Below are positions 34,476-43,013 of a stretch of DNA of 64,000 nt, piece after piece (position 1 is the stretch's first letter; each line of letters opens with the position of its first letter). The position numbers were made by a program, and so were the translations under genes. The notes under the pieces are model-generated. The model had not been told where the DNA came from, made no database searches, and saw nothing but the letters and a program-made list of their open reading frames with translations. The stretch is from the NCBI RefSeq assembly GCF_023630705.1, contig NZ_JALQEM010000016.1, forward strand, positions 1 to 64,000, written 5' to 3'. Source of the stretch: Caballeronia sp. GAFFF1. Its GTDB lineage: Bacteria; Pseudomonadota; Gammaproteobacteria; Burkholderiales; Burkholderiaceae.

Positions 34476-35627
34476 TTACATGGCACCGTCGGAGGTGCGC
34501 GGACGCCTCGCGTGCATGCGCTGATCGCGGCGTTGAAGCGACTCGCGCTCGGCAAGCGTCTGCTGGTAGATGGCCACGTATTCGCTGCCGACCCTTTCGA
34601 CTGAAAGCCGCTGAATGTCTTCCCGCGCGCGCGACGCATACTGCCCGCGGGCTTGCGAATCGAGCAGCAGCCAGCGCAGCTTCGCGGCGGCCTGCGCCGG
34701 ATCGCCCGGCGCGACGAGCACGCCCGCGCCGCCGCCATCGAGCAATTCGGGGATGCCGCCCACGCGCGTCGCGAGAATGGCGCAGCCCGCTTCGCGCGCC
34801 TCGGCAATCACGAGCGGACACGGGTCCTGATGCGACAGGAGCGCAAAGACATCGGCGTTCGCGAGATAAGGGCGCGGGTCGGCCACGAAGCCCGTGAAAT
34901 GAACGGCCGATTGCAGCCCGAGTTCGGCGGCGAGCGCTTCCATCGACTCGCGCTCGGGACCATCGCCGATCAGATACAGGTGCGGCTCCGCGATAAAGTC
35001 GCGCTGATGCGCCGTTTGTTCGCGCACGATCGCGAAGGCTTTCAGAAGATCCGCGATGCCTTTTCGCCGATACATCCCCGCGACGCAGACGACGCTCGGC
35101 CGCTTCATGGGCACCGGACGCGCCGCAGGACGACACGTGAGCCGCGGCGCGCCGACTGCGCCGTTGAGCACGACCGACACGCGCTCGCGCCCGATGCCGC
35201 GCTCCTCCAGCGTACGCGCGACGGCATCGCTCACGGCGACCATGCGATCGCCGGCGCGCACGAGCGACGCGCTCTTCTGCAGTTCGTGATGCACGGTGGT
35301 CACGAGCGCGAAACGGCGTCGCATGCTGCCGAAACGCGAGATGAGCGCGCCCGTCATCATGTGCGCGTGAACGATGTCGGGATCGAAGCGATCGATGAGA
35401 CGATTGAAGCCCGCGATCATCGACGGCACGCGCCAGGGCTGTCTCGACTGCTGCAACGGAATGTGCGTGATGCCATGGCGCCGCAACAGCGGCTCGAAGC
35501 CCCCGCCCGACGAAGCGACGACCACGTCGTGTCCCATGCGCGCCTCCATGCATGCGAGATCGACCATCATGTTGACGGTGCCGTTGCCGATGATCTGCGC
35601 GTGGTTGGCGAGATGGACTATTCGCAT
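34476..35627 (-). CDS. Glycosyltransferase family 4 protein
   Basis: A 383-residue retaining glycosyltransferase with GT-B fold. The N-terminal domain starts MRIVHLANHAQIIGNGTVNMMVDLA, and the C-terminal donor domain shows PSVVCVAGMYRRKGIADLLKAF, HLYLIGDGPERESMEALA, VHFTGFVADPRPYLANADVF and the E-x7-E motif in CPLVIAEAREAGCAILATRVGGIPE. Members use nucleotide sugars to build LPS core or exopolysaccharide. No other polysaccharide genes adjoin it. The C-terminal 20 residues are basic and variable. Confidence 0.88.
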   Translation of the reverse strand: MRIVHLANHAQIIGNGTVNMMVDLACMEARMGHDVVVASSGGGFEPLLRRHGITHIPLQQSRQPWRVPSMIAGFNRLIDRFDPDIVHAHMMTGALISRFGSMRRRFALVTTVHHELQKSASLVRAGDRMVAVSDAVARTLEERGIGRERVSVVLNGAVGAPRLTCRPAARPVPMKRPSVVCVAGMYRRKGIADLLKAFAIVREQTAHQRDFIAEPHLYLIGDGPERESMEALAAELGLQSAVHFTGFVADPRPYLANADVFALLSHQDPCPLVIAEAREAGCAILATRVGGIPELLDGGGAGVLVAPGDPAQAAAKLRWLLLDSQARGQYASRAREDIQRLSVERVGSEYVAIYQQTLAERESLQRRDQRMHARRPRTSDGAM

Positions 35628-35753
35628 GAGGGTACCGGTTGCGCGCGTGCCGGCATGCGTGCATACGCCGGCCGCGCGGTTCGTTATCGTTATGAAGAAG
35701 AGCTACGGGTACTGCACATGCGCGCGCCGCAGGACACGCGGCGCGTTCAAGGC

Positions 35754-36287
35754 TCAAAGCAGTTCGTACGTATTGGCGAACGCGTTGGCGCCCGTTTGCT
35801 GCGACTTGCTGGCGCTCGTTTCACGCGCCGTGCGGCTTTTTCTTGTCAGACCGATATACGGCATGCCGTGTTCGAGGAACGGTCCTTCCGTCTTGCGAAA
35901 GCCGAACGCTTCGTAGAACGCCCGCAGACTCACCGGCGCAGTGAGGCGCACGGCGCGGCCCGGCCAACGTTCGGCGCACACGTTGAGCACACGTTCGATG
36001 AGCGCGTGCGCGGTGCCATCGCCACGGCGCAGCGGACTCGTCAGAATCTTGTCCACGACGACTTCGGGATCTTCCATATCGCCTTCGTGAATGCGGGCGT
36101 AAGCGAGCACCGGCATCGGGCGCGTCATGTCGTCGGTGGCGAAGACGTGCGCGCCGGTTTCATCGCGGCCATCCGCATCGAGATGCACATGCGATTGCTC
36201 GACGACGAACACCGCACTGCGCGCACGCAGAATCAGATAAAGCTCGCGCGCAGTGAGCTGTTCGAAATCCAGGGTCTTCCAATTCAT
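35754..36287 (-). CDS. ElaA-type GNAT N-acetyltransferase
   Basis: A 177-residue acetyltransferase. The beginning MNWKTLDFEQLTARELYLILRARSAVFVVEQ and the body PVLAYARI...KILTSPLRRGDGTAHALIERVL (acetyl-CoA loop R-R-G-D-G-T) and LRAFYEAFGFRKTEGPFLEHGMPYIGL match ElaA. Its substrate is not known. The start was placed at 36287. The final 20 residues are polar and non-conserved. It precedes the GT4 gene by 126 bases on the same strand. Confidence 0.9.
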   Translation of the reverse strand: MNWKTLDFEQLTARELYLILRARSAVFVVEQSHVHLDADGRDETGAHVFATDDMTRPMPVLAYARIHEGDMEDPEVVVDKILTSPLRRGDGTAHALIERVLNVCAERWPGRAVRLTAPVSLRAFYEAFGFRKTEGPFLEHGMPYIGLTRKSRTARETSASKSQQTGANAFANTYELL

Positions 36288-36558
36288 TGGTTGTTCTCCT
36301 TGCTGCCGGTTTCTCACCGGCGTTGCGACGATTGAACGTTACGTCCCGCGAAACAAGCTTTCAGTGCGGGGGCGCACCGACTCCAGGGCTTGCGGCCCCG
36401 TCAAATAAGGTCAACCACACAAGAGGGCGTCTTCGGGGAAAAGGACGCCTTCACGAACTCCATCACGACACGCATCGAGTCCTGCGCCACGCGCGGAAGG
36501 CTCGTGCGCGTGTCGCGATAGCACTCGCGTCGTTGCGCACCTTCATGGGAAAATCACA
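36288..36558. other. Intergenic region between elaA-like and DUF1839 genes
   Basis: Divergent promoters for the two genes should lie here. A loose GGCGTC/GACGCC pairing is near 36425-36449. The segment 36590-36660, just to the right, is unusually A-rich for this genome. Confidence 0.4.
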
Positions 36559-36711
36559 ATGCAACCCGCCATTGAACGCGGCGCCTTAGAAAGCGAAAAA
36601 AGCGAACAAAGCGCAAGCGATAAAAACCAACGCGATAAACGCGCAGGTAAAAACAACGAATGCTTCGGCGCGCACGCGGTATCGGTTGCCGGCTTTTCAG
36701 GCCCGAGGTAA
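36559..36711 (+). CDS. Possible 50-residue leader ORF before DUF1839
   Basis: An open frame from ATG 36559 encodes about 50 residues, polar and charged in the first half (Glu, Lys, Ser, Asn rich), and ends TAA four bases before the DUF1839 ATG, with GAGG overlapping its end. The spacing would allow translational coupling. It has no clear ribosome-binding site and resembles no family I know, so it may be chance. The A-rich codons differ from neighbouring genes. Confidence 0.25.
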   Translation: MQPAIERGALESEKSEQSASDKNQRDKRAGKNNECFGAHAVSVAGFSGPR

Positions 36712-36715
36712 GCCC

Positions 36716-37780
36716 ATGAGCGCGTTTCATACCAGCGGTATGACGAGTTCCGGCGTCAGTCGTTCACGCGTCGTTTCACTCGATCCCTTGCGCATGCGCG
36801 CGAAACGTCATCGCGCGCATGCGCTGCATCGTGCCGAACGCATCTGGCGCGATGGCGCAGACCCCGTCGACCTGTGGATCGAGCTCTTGCACGGCAACCA
36901 GCTCGAACCGCATGCCATGCTGGCCTACACGGTCACGCAGGACTTCGAGGACGATCAGTTCACGCTCGGCCGTCCGCCTTGCGAAGACATCGAAAAGCTG
37001 TACGGCCTGCAGGTGCAGGAACTCGCCGTGTTCGGCTCGCTCGAAGAACGCGCGCTCGTGCAAACGCGCCGCGGCAATACGATTCTCGTCGAGGTCGATG
37101 CCTTCTTTCTGCCCGACATGCGCGCGCTTTTCTATCGGCGCGACCATGTGAAGACGACCATCGCCATCGATGTGATCGATCCCAACGCACGACGGCTCGG
37201 TTACTTCCATCACAGCGGTTATCACCTTCTTCACGGCGACGACTACGACGGCGTGCTCGGAACCAGCGCTGCGCACGATACGGCTTCAACCGGTGCAGCG
37301 GGCACAACGCGTGGGCAAGCACTGTTCCCGCATGCCGAGTTCATCAAACGCGCGCGCGAATCGCTCGGCGGGACAGCGCTTGCGGAAGGATCGGCGGACC
37401 TTTTGTGCGCGCATCTGCTGCGCCGTCCCGTGCACAACCCGATATCGCGCTGGCGCAGCGCGTTTCCCGCGCACGTCGATACGATGCTCGAGCGCGGAGA
37501 AGCGTATGCGCGGCCCTATGGATCTCACGTGATGCGCCAGCTCGGCGGCAACTTCGAGCTGCTCGCGCATTACCTGGAATGGATGCGCGAACAGGGGTTC
37601 GACATTCCGGTGACGACCCATGTGGCCGCGCGCGCGATCGCAAGCGAAGCGAAGGCGCTGCAATGCCGGCTCGCGCGGGCGCTGGCAAACGGGCAGGCGG
37701 ATCTCTGCGACGCCTCGTTCGACATCATGGAAGCCGCGTATGAGCGCGTGGTGCCCACGCTCGCGGCTATCGTCTGCTGA
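36716..37780 (+). CDS. DUF1839 family protein
   Basis: A 354-residue protein. A central stretch with QDFEDDQFTLGRPPCEDIEKLYG, NTILVEVDAFFLPD, KTTIAIDVIDPNARRLGYFHHSGYHLL looks like DUF1839 and recalls BtrH-like papain-fold acyl transferases (Asp-x-Tyr/Phe-x-Leu-Pro followed by a Gly-Tyr strand). The C-terminal half is helical. From memory, DUF1839 genes in other bacteria often accompany carrier proteins and synthetase-like amino acid:carrier-protein ligases; neither is present here. Function is unknown. GAGGTAA precedes the ATG at 36716. Confidence 0.7.
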   Translation: MSAFHTSGMTSSGVSRSRVVSLDPLRMRAKRHRAHALHRAERIWRDGADPVDLWIELLHGNQLEPHAMLAYTVTQDFEDDQFTLGRPPCEDIEKLYGLQVQELAVFGSLEERALVQTRRGNTILVEVDAFFLPDMRALFYRRDHVKTTIAIDVIDPNARRLGYFHHSGYHLLHGDDYDGVLGTSAAHDTASTGAAGTTRGQALFPHAEFIKRARESLGGTALAEGSADLLCAHLLRRPVHNPISRWRSAFPAHVDTMLERGEAYARPYGSHVMRQLGGNFELLAHYLEWMREQGFDIPVTTHVAARAIASEAKALQCRLARALANGQADLCDASFDIMEAAYERVVPTLAAIVC

Positions 37781-38323
37781 TTGTTCGCCCTACGCGCGAG
37801 CGCCGCGCGTCACGCACACGCGTATGACATTGCGATGATTCTCCGTCGCGTCATGCGCATTTCACGCTCGCATGGTGAGATGCGACGTGCGCCAAGACCG
37901 ATATTGTCCCCGATGAAACATTTCCGCGCCGCGTAATGGCGCGTTCCATGCGTTCGGCAGGGACGTCCGGATGTGGCGTCGAGACTCCCAACTCACGCAG
38001 CTTTCGCAAACGTTTGACGCGCGTATCGCGGTTTTGGAGGGAAAAGGCGATCGCTTCCATGCGCTATGTGGGCGAACTCACGCCCTCTTGCAGGCACGAT
38101 TCACGCATTCGGGCGCGGCATGGCCCACAGACGAGCCGTTTCGTGCAGCAGGCGCAACGTTTAGCAGTTTGCGAAATTGCCATGGAACACATTCTTCACT
38201 CCGCGCGAAGCCTTGTGCAGCAAGGCTTTCGCGGGAAGCAAGAGGTCTCGCGCCGGCAGCACGTTCGTTAGGCCACGAACATGATGGAACACAGATGAAT
38301 CAATTTTCAATGTCCCTACAAAA

Positions 38324-38427
38324 GGAGGGGTTCTCGCAGTGGGACGCAGGCCTCTGAGGCTTATCGCACGGTGATCGTCGAAGCGCCGCCCCGTCCGCGA
38401 GCCGTTTGCGCTGACGATACCCCTCCG
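38324..38427 (+). ncRNA. Candidate structured RNA element
   Basis: GGAGGGGT (38324-38331) pairs perfectly with ACCCCTCC (38420-38427). Inside, CTCGC plus GGACG on the 5' side pair with the contiguous CGTCCGCGAG on the 3' side, leaving a 4-base bulge, and GCC/GGC forms a small inner hairpin. It matches no riboswitch class I recognise. It lies upstream of the sigma54 start site, so it would belong to a separate transcript. Chance pairing in GC-rich DNA is possible. Confidence 0.25.
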
Positions 38428-38546
38428 GGCGCATGGGGATTCCTAAGACCAGCAATGTTCAAGACTGAAACAAAATGACGACGCTGCGCCGCATCACAGC
38501 AGGCGTTCGAACAGTGAGGCCCCACCAGCATTGACGTTCGACGCAT

Positions 38547-38562
38547 TGGCACAGTCCTCGCT
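38547..38562 (+). promoter_or_regulatory. Sigma54 (RpoN) promoter of the crp-like/EPS gene pair
   Basis: TGGCACA then TCGCT gives GG at 38548-38549 and GC at 38560-38561 with exactly ten bases between, the -24/-12 spacing. It agrees with TGGCACG-N4-TTGCW at all but two positions. Transcription would start near 38572, giving a leader of about 167 bases. Confidence 0.75.
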
Positions 38563-38738
38563 AAATGAGTCGTGCAACCCGAAGCGACGCGATCTACTAA
38601 ATCAACTCAAGCGAAGCACGGGCGGCTAACGGGGCTGGTGTGAGACGTTTTCATAGCCGCGAAAGACGCGACCCGAGAACGATCACACCAGTAAAGAAAA
38701 AAGTGAAGCGCAACGCGCGAAGTTACGAGAGAACAAAC

Positions 38739-39485
38739 ATGCTGACCCTTCAGTCCGACCTGCACGGCAACCACCTCCTCGGCGCCCTTCCGGCGCATGA
38801 GTGGCAAGCTCTGACTCCGCATCTCGAACTGGTTCAACTCCGCACCGAGCAACTGCTCTGCGATTCGGGCCAACGTATTCATCACGTGTACTTCCCGACG
38901 ACCGCCATCATCTCTCTGTTGCATACGATGGAAGACGGCGGCTCGGTCGAAATCGCCGCAGTCGGCCGCGAAGGCATGACGGGCGTGCCGGTGCTGACCG
39001 GCGGCGAAACCATGCCCACGCGCGTCCAGGTGCAGTGCCCTGGCTTCGCGTATCGCATGAGCGCTCAGGCTTTGCGCGAACAGTTCGGACGTTCGGACTT
39101 TCTGCGCCGTCTGATGCTGCTCTACATGCAAGCCCTGCTCACGCAGGTCGCGCAGACCGCAGCGTGTAATCGTCATCATTCGCTCAACAAGCAGCTGTGC
39201 CGGTGGCTCCTGATCGAAATCGACCGCACCGCGTCGAACGAACTGCAAGTCACGCAGCAGCTGATCGCCGACATGCTCGGCGTGCGTCGCGAAGGCGTGA
39301 CCGAAGCGGCCGGCAAGCTGCACGATGCGGGCCTCATCCACCATAGCCGCGGCTGCATCAAGGTGGTGGATCGCGAAGGGCTGGAAGCGCGCGCCTGCGA
39401 ATGCTACGGCCTCGTCAAACGTGAGTTCGACCGCCTGCTGCCGCGTCTGCGCGCGCAGGAGACGGCTTCGGCCTCCAGTGTCTGA
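38739..39485 (+). CDS. Crp/Fnr family transcriptional regulator
   Basis: A 248-residue regulator. The N-terminal cyclic-nucleotide-binding-like domain reads LELVQLRTEQLLCDSGQRIHHVYFPTTAIISLLHTMEDGGSVEIAAVGREGMTG; the C-terminal Crp-type helix-turn-helix reads VTQQLIADMLGVRREGVTEAAGKLHDAGLI. No Fnr-type cysteine cluster is present, so the input is probably not an Fe-S centre. The EPS-transferase gene begins one base after its stop. A sigma54 promoter lies 180 bases upstream. In Burkholderia cenocepacia a Crp/Fnr-type c-di-GMP effector (BerA) with RpoN controls EPS; whether this is an orthologue is not known. Confidence 0.9.
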   Translation: MLTLQSDLHGNHLLGALPAHEWQALTPHLELVQLRTEQLLCDSGQRIHHVYFPTTAIISLLHTMEDGGSVEIAAVGREGMTGVPVLTGGETMPTRVQVQCPGFAYRMSAQALREQFGRSDFLRRLMLLYMQALLTQVAQTAACNRHHSLNKQLCRWLLIEIDRTASNELQVTQQLIADMLGVRREGVTEAAGKLHDAGLIHHSRGCIKVVDREGLEARACECYGLVKREFDRLLPRLRAQETASASSV

Positions 39486-39486
39486 G

Positions 39487-40914
39487 ATGCGGATGCACAA
39501 TAAAAGTCACGATATGTTCGGCTGGACGGCGCGCTGTCTGGACGTCTTCTTCGTCATCGCGGGCGGGGTGATCGCGCATTCGATGCGCTTTTCCTCGCTC
39601 GAATTCAGCGATATCGAGAAGCTCCTGATCGCATTCAATAGCGTGCTGGCATTGCTGTTGTTTCCGACGTTCGGCGTGTACGAAGCCTGGCGCGGCAAGC
39701 CGCTTCCGATGATGCTGGCGCGCGTCACGCTCGCCTGGATGACGGTGGCCGCCGCGGCGCTTCTGCTCGCCTTCACGCTGCATCGCATGGACGCCGTGTC
39801 GCGGCTGTGGTTCGCGTATTCGACGCTGATCTCCGGCGCGCTCATCGTGCTCGCGAAATGCGCGGTGTACGCGAGCCTGCGAATCATGCGAGGCCGCGGC
39901 TTCAATCAGCGCACGGTGGCGATCGTCGGCGCGCAGGGCTTCGCGCGCACGCTGCTCGCTCATCTGTCGAGCACGCCCGAGCAAGGCTTCACGCCCGTCT
40001 GCCTGCTCGACACGACGGGCGACGAAGAACTGCATGCAAGCGGTCTCGGCAGCCGGCCCGGCGCGTCCATGCGCCTGCCGGTGCTCAACGACTTCGACGA
40101 ACTCGTCGAGAAGGTGCGCGCCGAGGACATCAACGAAGTGTGGCTCGCGCTGCCGCTTTCGCAGGAGCACACAATCTATCGCTTCGTGCATGCTTTGCGG
40201 CACGACTTCGTGAATCTGCGGCTCATTCCCGACACGCGCAGCATCTCGCTTTTCAATCACTCGATGACCGATGTCGCGGGCTTGGCGACGATCAACCTGA
40301 CGACGTCGCCTGTCAGCACGTTGCAGATGTGGCCGAAGCTGCTGTTCGACCGCTGCTTCGCCGCCGCCGCGCTGCTCGCGCTCTCGCCGATCATGATCAC
40401 CATTGCGATCGCGATCAAGGCGACATCGGAAGGGCCGGTGTTCTTCACGCAGAACCGCAAGGGCGCGGACGGACGGCCGTTCAAGATCTACAAGTTCCGT
40501 TCGATGGCCGTGCATCGCGAGAGCAACGGACACGTGACGCAGGCGACGCGCAACGACCCGCGCGTGACGAAGATCGGCGCGTTCCTGCGCCGCACGAGCC
40601 TCGACGAACTGCCGCAGTTCATCAACGTGCTGTTCGGCGACATGTCGGTAGTCGGGCCGCGTCCGCATGCAATCGAACACGACGATCTGTACAAGGATCT
40701 CGTCTACGGCTACATGTTCCGCTACCGCATCAAGCCGGGCATTACCGGCTGGGCGCAGGTGAACGGCTATCGCGGCGCGACCGAGAAGGTCGAGAAGATG
40801 CAGAACCGCGTGAAATTCGACCTGTTCTACATTCACAACTGGTCGTTCTGGTTCGACATCAAGATCGTCGCGATGACGCTGTTCAAGGGCTTCATCGGAC
40901 GGAACGCCTACTAA
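39487..40914 (+). CDS. Undecaprenyl-phosphate glucose/galactose phosphotransferase (WcaJ-like)
   Basis: A 475-residue polyisoprenyl-phosphate hexose-1-phosphate transferase that starts exopolysaccharide repeat-unit assembly by loading the first sugar phosphate on the carrier lipid. Four N-terminal helices, a nucleotide-binding-like central domain (RTVAIVGAQGFARTLLAHL) and a C-terminal catalytic domain are seen: TSEGPVFFTQNRKGADGRPF, KIYKFRSM, RRTSLDELPQFINVLFGDMSVVGPRPHA, PGITGWAQVNGYRG. The DELPQ and VGPRP motifs are diagnostic. One base separates it from the crp-like stop. No other EPS genes are adjacent. Confidence 0.93.
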   Translation: MRMHNKSHDMFGWTARCLDVFFVIAGGVIAHSMRFSSLEFSDIEKLLIAFNSVLALLLFPTFGVYEAWRGKPLPMMLARVTLAWMTVAAAALLLAFTLHRMDAVSRLWFAYSTLISGALIVLAKCAVYASLRIMRGRGFNQRTVAIVGAQGFARTLLAHLSSTPEQGFTPVCLLDTTGDEELHASGLGSRPGASMRLPVLNDFDELVEKVRAEDINEVWLALPLSQEHTIYRFVHALRHDFVNLRLIPDTRSISLFNHSMTDVAGLATINLTTSPVSTLQMWPKLLFDRCFAAAALLALSPIMITIAIAIKATSEGPVFFTQNRKGADGRPFKIYKFRSMAVHRESNGHVTQATRNDPRVTKIGAFLRRTSLDELPQFINVLFGDMSVVGPRPHAIEHDDLYKDLVYGYMFRYRIKPGITGWAQVNGYRGATEKVEKMQNRVKFDLFYIHNWSFWFDIKIVAMTLFKGFIGRNAY

Positions 40915-40940
40915 GCGCGCTCCGCGTTGCATCGAGCGAA

Positions 40941-40974
40941 AACGGGCCCGGCGACTCGCGTTGCCGGGCCCGTT
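40941..40974. terminator. Bidirectional terminator between the EPS transferase and rpiA
   Basis: A perfect 12-bp stem (AACGGGCCCGGC and its reverse complement, ten-base loop) lies between convergent genes. T-tracts are weak on both sides. Confidence 0.7.
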
Positions 40975-40993
40975 GTGCTGTTGGTGCGGCGCT

Positions 40994-41680
40994 TCAGTAG
41001 TCGATGCGCTCGACGCCCTGCTCCGTGCCGAGCAGGCACAGGTCCGCGCCGCGCGCCGCGAAAAGACCCACCGTCACCACGCCCGGCCACGCGTTGATCT
41101 GCGCTTCGAGTCCGCGCGGGTCCGTGATCGAGAGGCTCTTCACGTCGATGATCTCGTTGCCGTTGTCAGTAATGAACGGCATGCCGTCCTGCGTCACGCG
41201 CACGATCGGCACGCCGCCGAGCGCAGCGACCTTGCGGCCGATCGCGGTGCGCGCCATCGGCACGACTTCGATGGGCAGCGGGAACGTGCCCATCACGTCG
41301 ACGCGCTTGCTCGCATCCGCGATGCACACGAACACCTCCGCCACCGACGCCACGATCTTCTCGCGCGTGAGCGCCCCGCCGCCGCCTTTGATCATCGCGC
41401 CGCTCGCATCAATTTCGTCGGCGCCATCCACATACACCGGCACGGTGTCCACGTCATTCAGGTCGAACACCTTGAAGCCGTGCGATTCGAGCCGCGCCGT
41501 CGTCGCGAGCGAACTCGATACCGCCCCGCGATAACGCGATTTCGAGGCGGCCAGCGCGTCGATGAAGCAATTGGCCGTCGATCCGGTGCCGACGCCGATG
41601 ATCGAGCCTTCGGGCACGTGCGCGTTCACGTAGTCGGCCGCGGCCTGGCCGACGCGCTGCTTGAGTTCGTCCTGAGTCAT
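40994..41680 (-). CDS. rpiA: Ribose-5-phosphate isomerase A
   Basis: Interconverts ribose-5-phosphate and ribulose-5-phosphate in the pentose phosphate pathway. The 228-residue protein shows [17 protein letters not shown] (phosphate loop), the catalytic [24 protein letters not shown] and the Lys/Asp residues of RpiA. The ATG at 41680 was selected by family; a TAAAAT at 41718-41713 is a possible -10. Length is as usual. Confidence 0.97.
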   Translation of the reverse strand: MTQDELKQRVGQAAADYVNAHVPEGSIIGVGTGSTANCFIDALAASKSRYRGAVSSSLATTARLESHGFKVFDLNDVDTVPVYVDGADEIDASGAMIKGGGGALTREKIVASVAEVFVCIADASKRVDVMGTFPLPIEVVPMARTAIGRKVAALGGVPIVRVTQDGMPFITDNGNEIIDVKSLSITDPRGLEAQINAWPGVVTVGLFAARGADLCLLGTEQGVERIDY

Positions 41681-41759
41681 GGGAATGGTGCTGCGCGTGA
41701 GGGGAAAACGCGATTTTATCGGAGCGCGCGCCGCCTTCCCGCGCTTTTTGCGCATCGGG

Positions 41760-42155
41760 TCAGAGGATGCTGTGCAGGAATCCGAGCGGATCGTGCGTGC
41801 GCGCGACGGACGCGATAAACGCGAACACAATGATCGCCAGCACGCCAAAGGCGGCGCGTGCGCCCTTCGTCCGGCCGCGCTTGAGGGCGAAGGTGCCGAG
41901 CACGATATAGACGACGAGGCCCGCGATCTTCGCGCCCAGCCACGCCGCGTTCGGCCCGAAGCCGATGATCGCGACGAGCGCAATCGCGCTCGCGAGCAGG
42001 AGCGTATCGACGATATGCGGCACGGTCTTGTTCGCACGCGCGGCGAGCAGGCGCGAGTCCGTCAGCATCCAGATACAGCGCAGCACGAAGCCCGCGATGC
42101 TCAGGCCCGCGCACGTCATATGGAGCGCGCGCAGCGGCAGGAAGTAGTCGCCCAT
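41760..42155 (-). CDS. SirB family integral membrane protein
   Basis: A 131-residue protein with four hydrophobic helices and the SirB2-like pattern [49 protein letters not shown], and [25 protein letters not shown]. The family name comes from a locus linked to invasion-gene regulation in Salmonella; the biochemical role is not established. The gene lies between the amidase gene (23 bases upstream) and rpiA on the same strand. Confidence 0.85.
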   Translation of the reverse strand: MGDYFLPLRALHMTCAGLSIAGFVLRCIWMLTDSRLLAARANKTVPHIVDTLLLASAIALVAIIGFGPNAAWLGAKIAGLVVYIVLGTFALKRGRTKGARAAFGVLAIIVFAFIASVARTHDPLGFLHSIL

Positions 42156-42178
42156 TTCTTTTTTGTCTAACTCAACGG

Positions 42179-43003
42179 TCAGGGGAAGTACTTGTCCAGC
42201 AAGGCTTGCGCGATGGCGTCTGTTTGCGCGTCGGCGTCGCCCGCGTAGTCCGAGGGCCGGAAGTGCATCTGGAACGCGCCGAAGACGCGGCGCGTCTTCT
42301 CGTCGAGCATGCCGTCGGTGGCGACGTCGTAGCCGTAGCGCTTGAGCTTTTCCTGCAACGCGCGCACGTCGCACGGCGCTTTGGGATCGCGGCCCGCAAG
42401 GCGCGCGGCGACGGCGGCATCGTCGGGCCATGCGCCGATCCCCGCCTCGTACAGCGTGCGCCAAGGAAAGAGCGGACCCGGGTCGATCTTGCGCTGCGGA
42501 GCGATGTCGCTATGGCCGACCACGCGCGTGGGCGGAATGCCGTAACGCTCGACGATGTCGCGCGAGAGCTTCACGAGCGCATCGACCTGCGCGGGCGGAT
42601 ACGGCTGCCAGGTGCGGCCGGCGGGGGTATCGATCGGTCCGAGGTTCACGTTCTCGATGCCGATCGACGACGCGTTCAGCTCCGTCGCGCCCTGCCAGTA
42701 GCTCTGGCCGGCATGCCACGCGCGCTTGTCTTCCGGCACGAGTTGATAGACGACCGGCTCGCCGTTGTGGATGCGCGGCGCGTCCGGCACGACGTAGTGG
42801 ACGCTGACCTCATCGCCCGTGAGGACGGCGAGCGAGCGCGCTTCGTCGATTTCCGTGTAGTGCATGACGAGGAAACGCACGCGCGAATCGGCGTTTTTCG
42901 CGTGGTGCTGCGTGTCGGCGATGTAGGTGCCGCGGTTTTGCATGGTGGGGGTGCAGGCGGTAACAAGAGCGCAGGCGAGCGCGAGAATGACGAGGCGAAG
43001 CAT
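42179..43003 (-). CDS. N-acetylmuramoyl-L-alanine amidase, AmiD-like lipoprotein
   Basis: A 274-residue Amidase_2 protein with a C-terminal peptidoglycan-binding domain. The signal LRLVILALACALVTAC has a lipobox ending in Cys17, so it is a lipoprotein probably in the outer membrane. The zinc ligands are in FLVMHYTEIDEA (first His), and VVGHSDIAPQRKIDPGPLFPW (second His and Asp). The last 70 residues (ALQEKLKRYGYDVATDGMLDEKTRRVFGAFQ) are the PG_binding_1 fold. It cleaves the amide between MurNAc and the stem peptide, in recycling or remodelling. Confidence 0.92.
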   Translation of the reverse strand: MLRLVILALACALVTACTPTMQNRGTYIADTQHHAKNADSRVRFLVMHYTEIDEARSLAVLTGDEVSVHYVVPDAPRIHNGEPVVYQLVPEDKRAWHAGQSYWQGATELNASSIGIENVNLGPIDTPAGRTWQPYPPAQVDALVKLSRDIVERYGIPPTRVVGHSDIAPQRKIDPGPLFPWRTLYEAGIGAWPDDAAVAARLAGRDPKAPCDVRALQEKLKRYGYDVATDGMLDEKTRRVFGAFQMHFRPSDYAGDADAQTDAIAQALLDKYFP

Positions 43004-43013
43004 GCGAAACACC

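Larger units (their letters stand above)
37781..38738. other. Long non-coding stretch upstream of the Crp/Fnr gene
   Basis: About 960 bases with no credible gene; the frames present are short, basic or cysteine-rich and match nothing. Features seen: an imperfect hairpin at 38204-38232 (GCGAAGCCTTG/CAAGGCTTTCGC with one bulge), a strong ribosome-binding-like AAAGGAGGGG at 38321-38330 without a proper gene behind it, a set of nested pairings from 38324 to 38427, and the sigma54 promoter at 38547-38562. Confidence 0.6.

Noticed and set aside
35641-35760. Possible small gene between the GT4 and ElaA-like genes
   Set aside because: The frames here are short and basic, and this is just the leader and trailer between two minus-strand genes.
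37971-38357. A 128-residue open frame upstream of the Crp/Fnr gene
   Set aside because: Composition rich in Arg, Cys and His in out-of-frame fashion, no ribosome-binding site and no family likeness; more likely non-coding.
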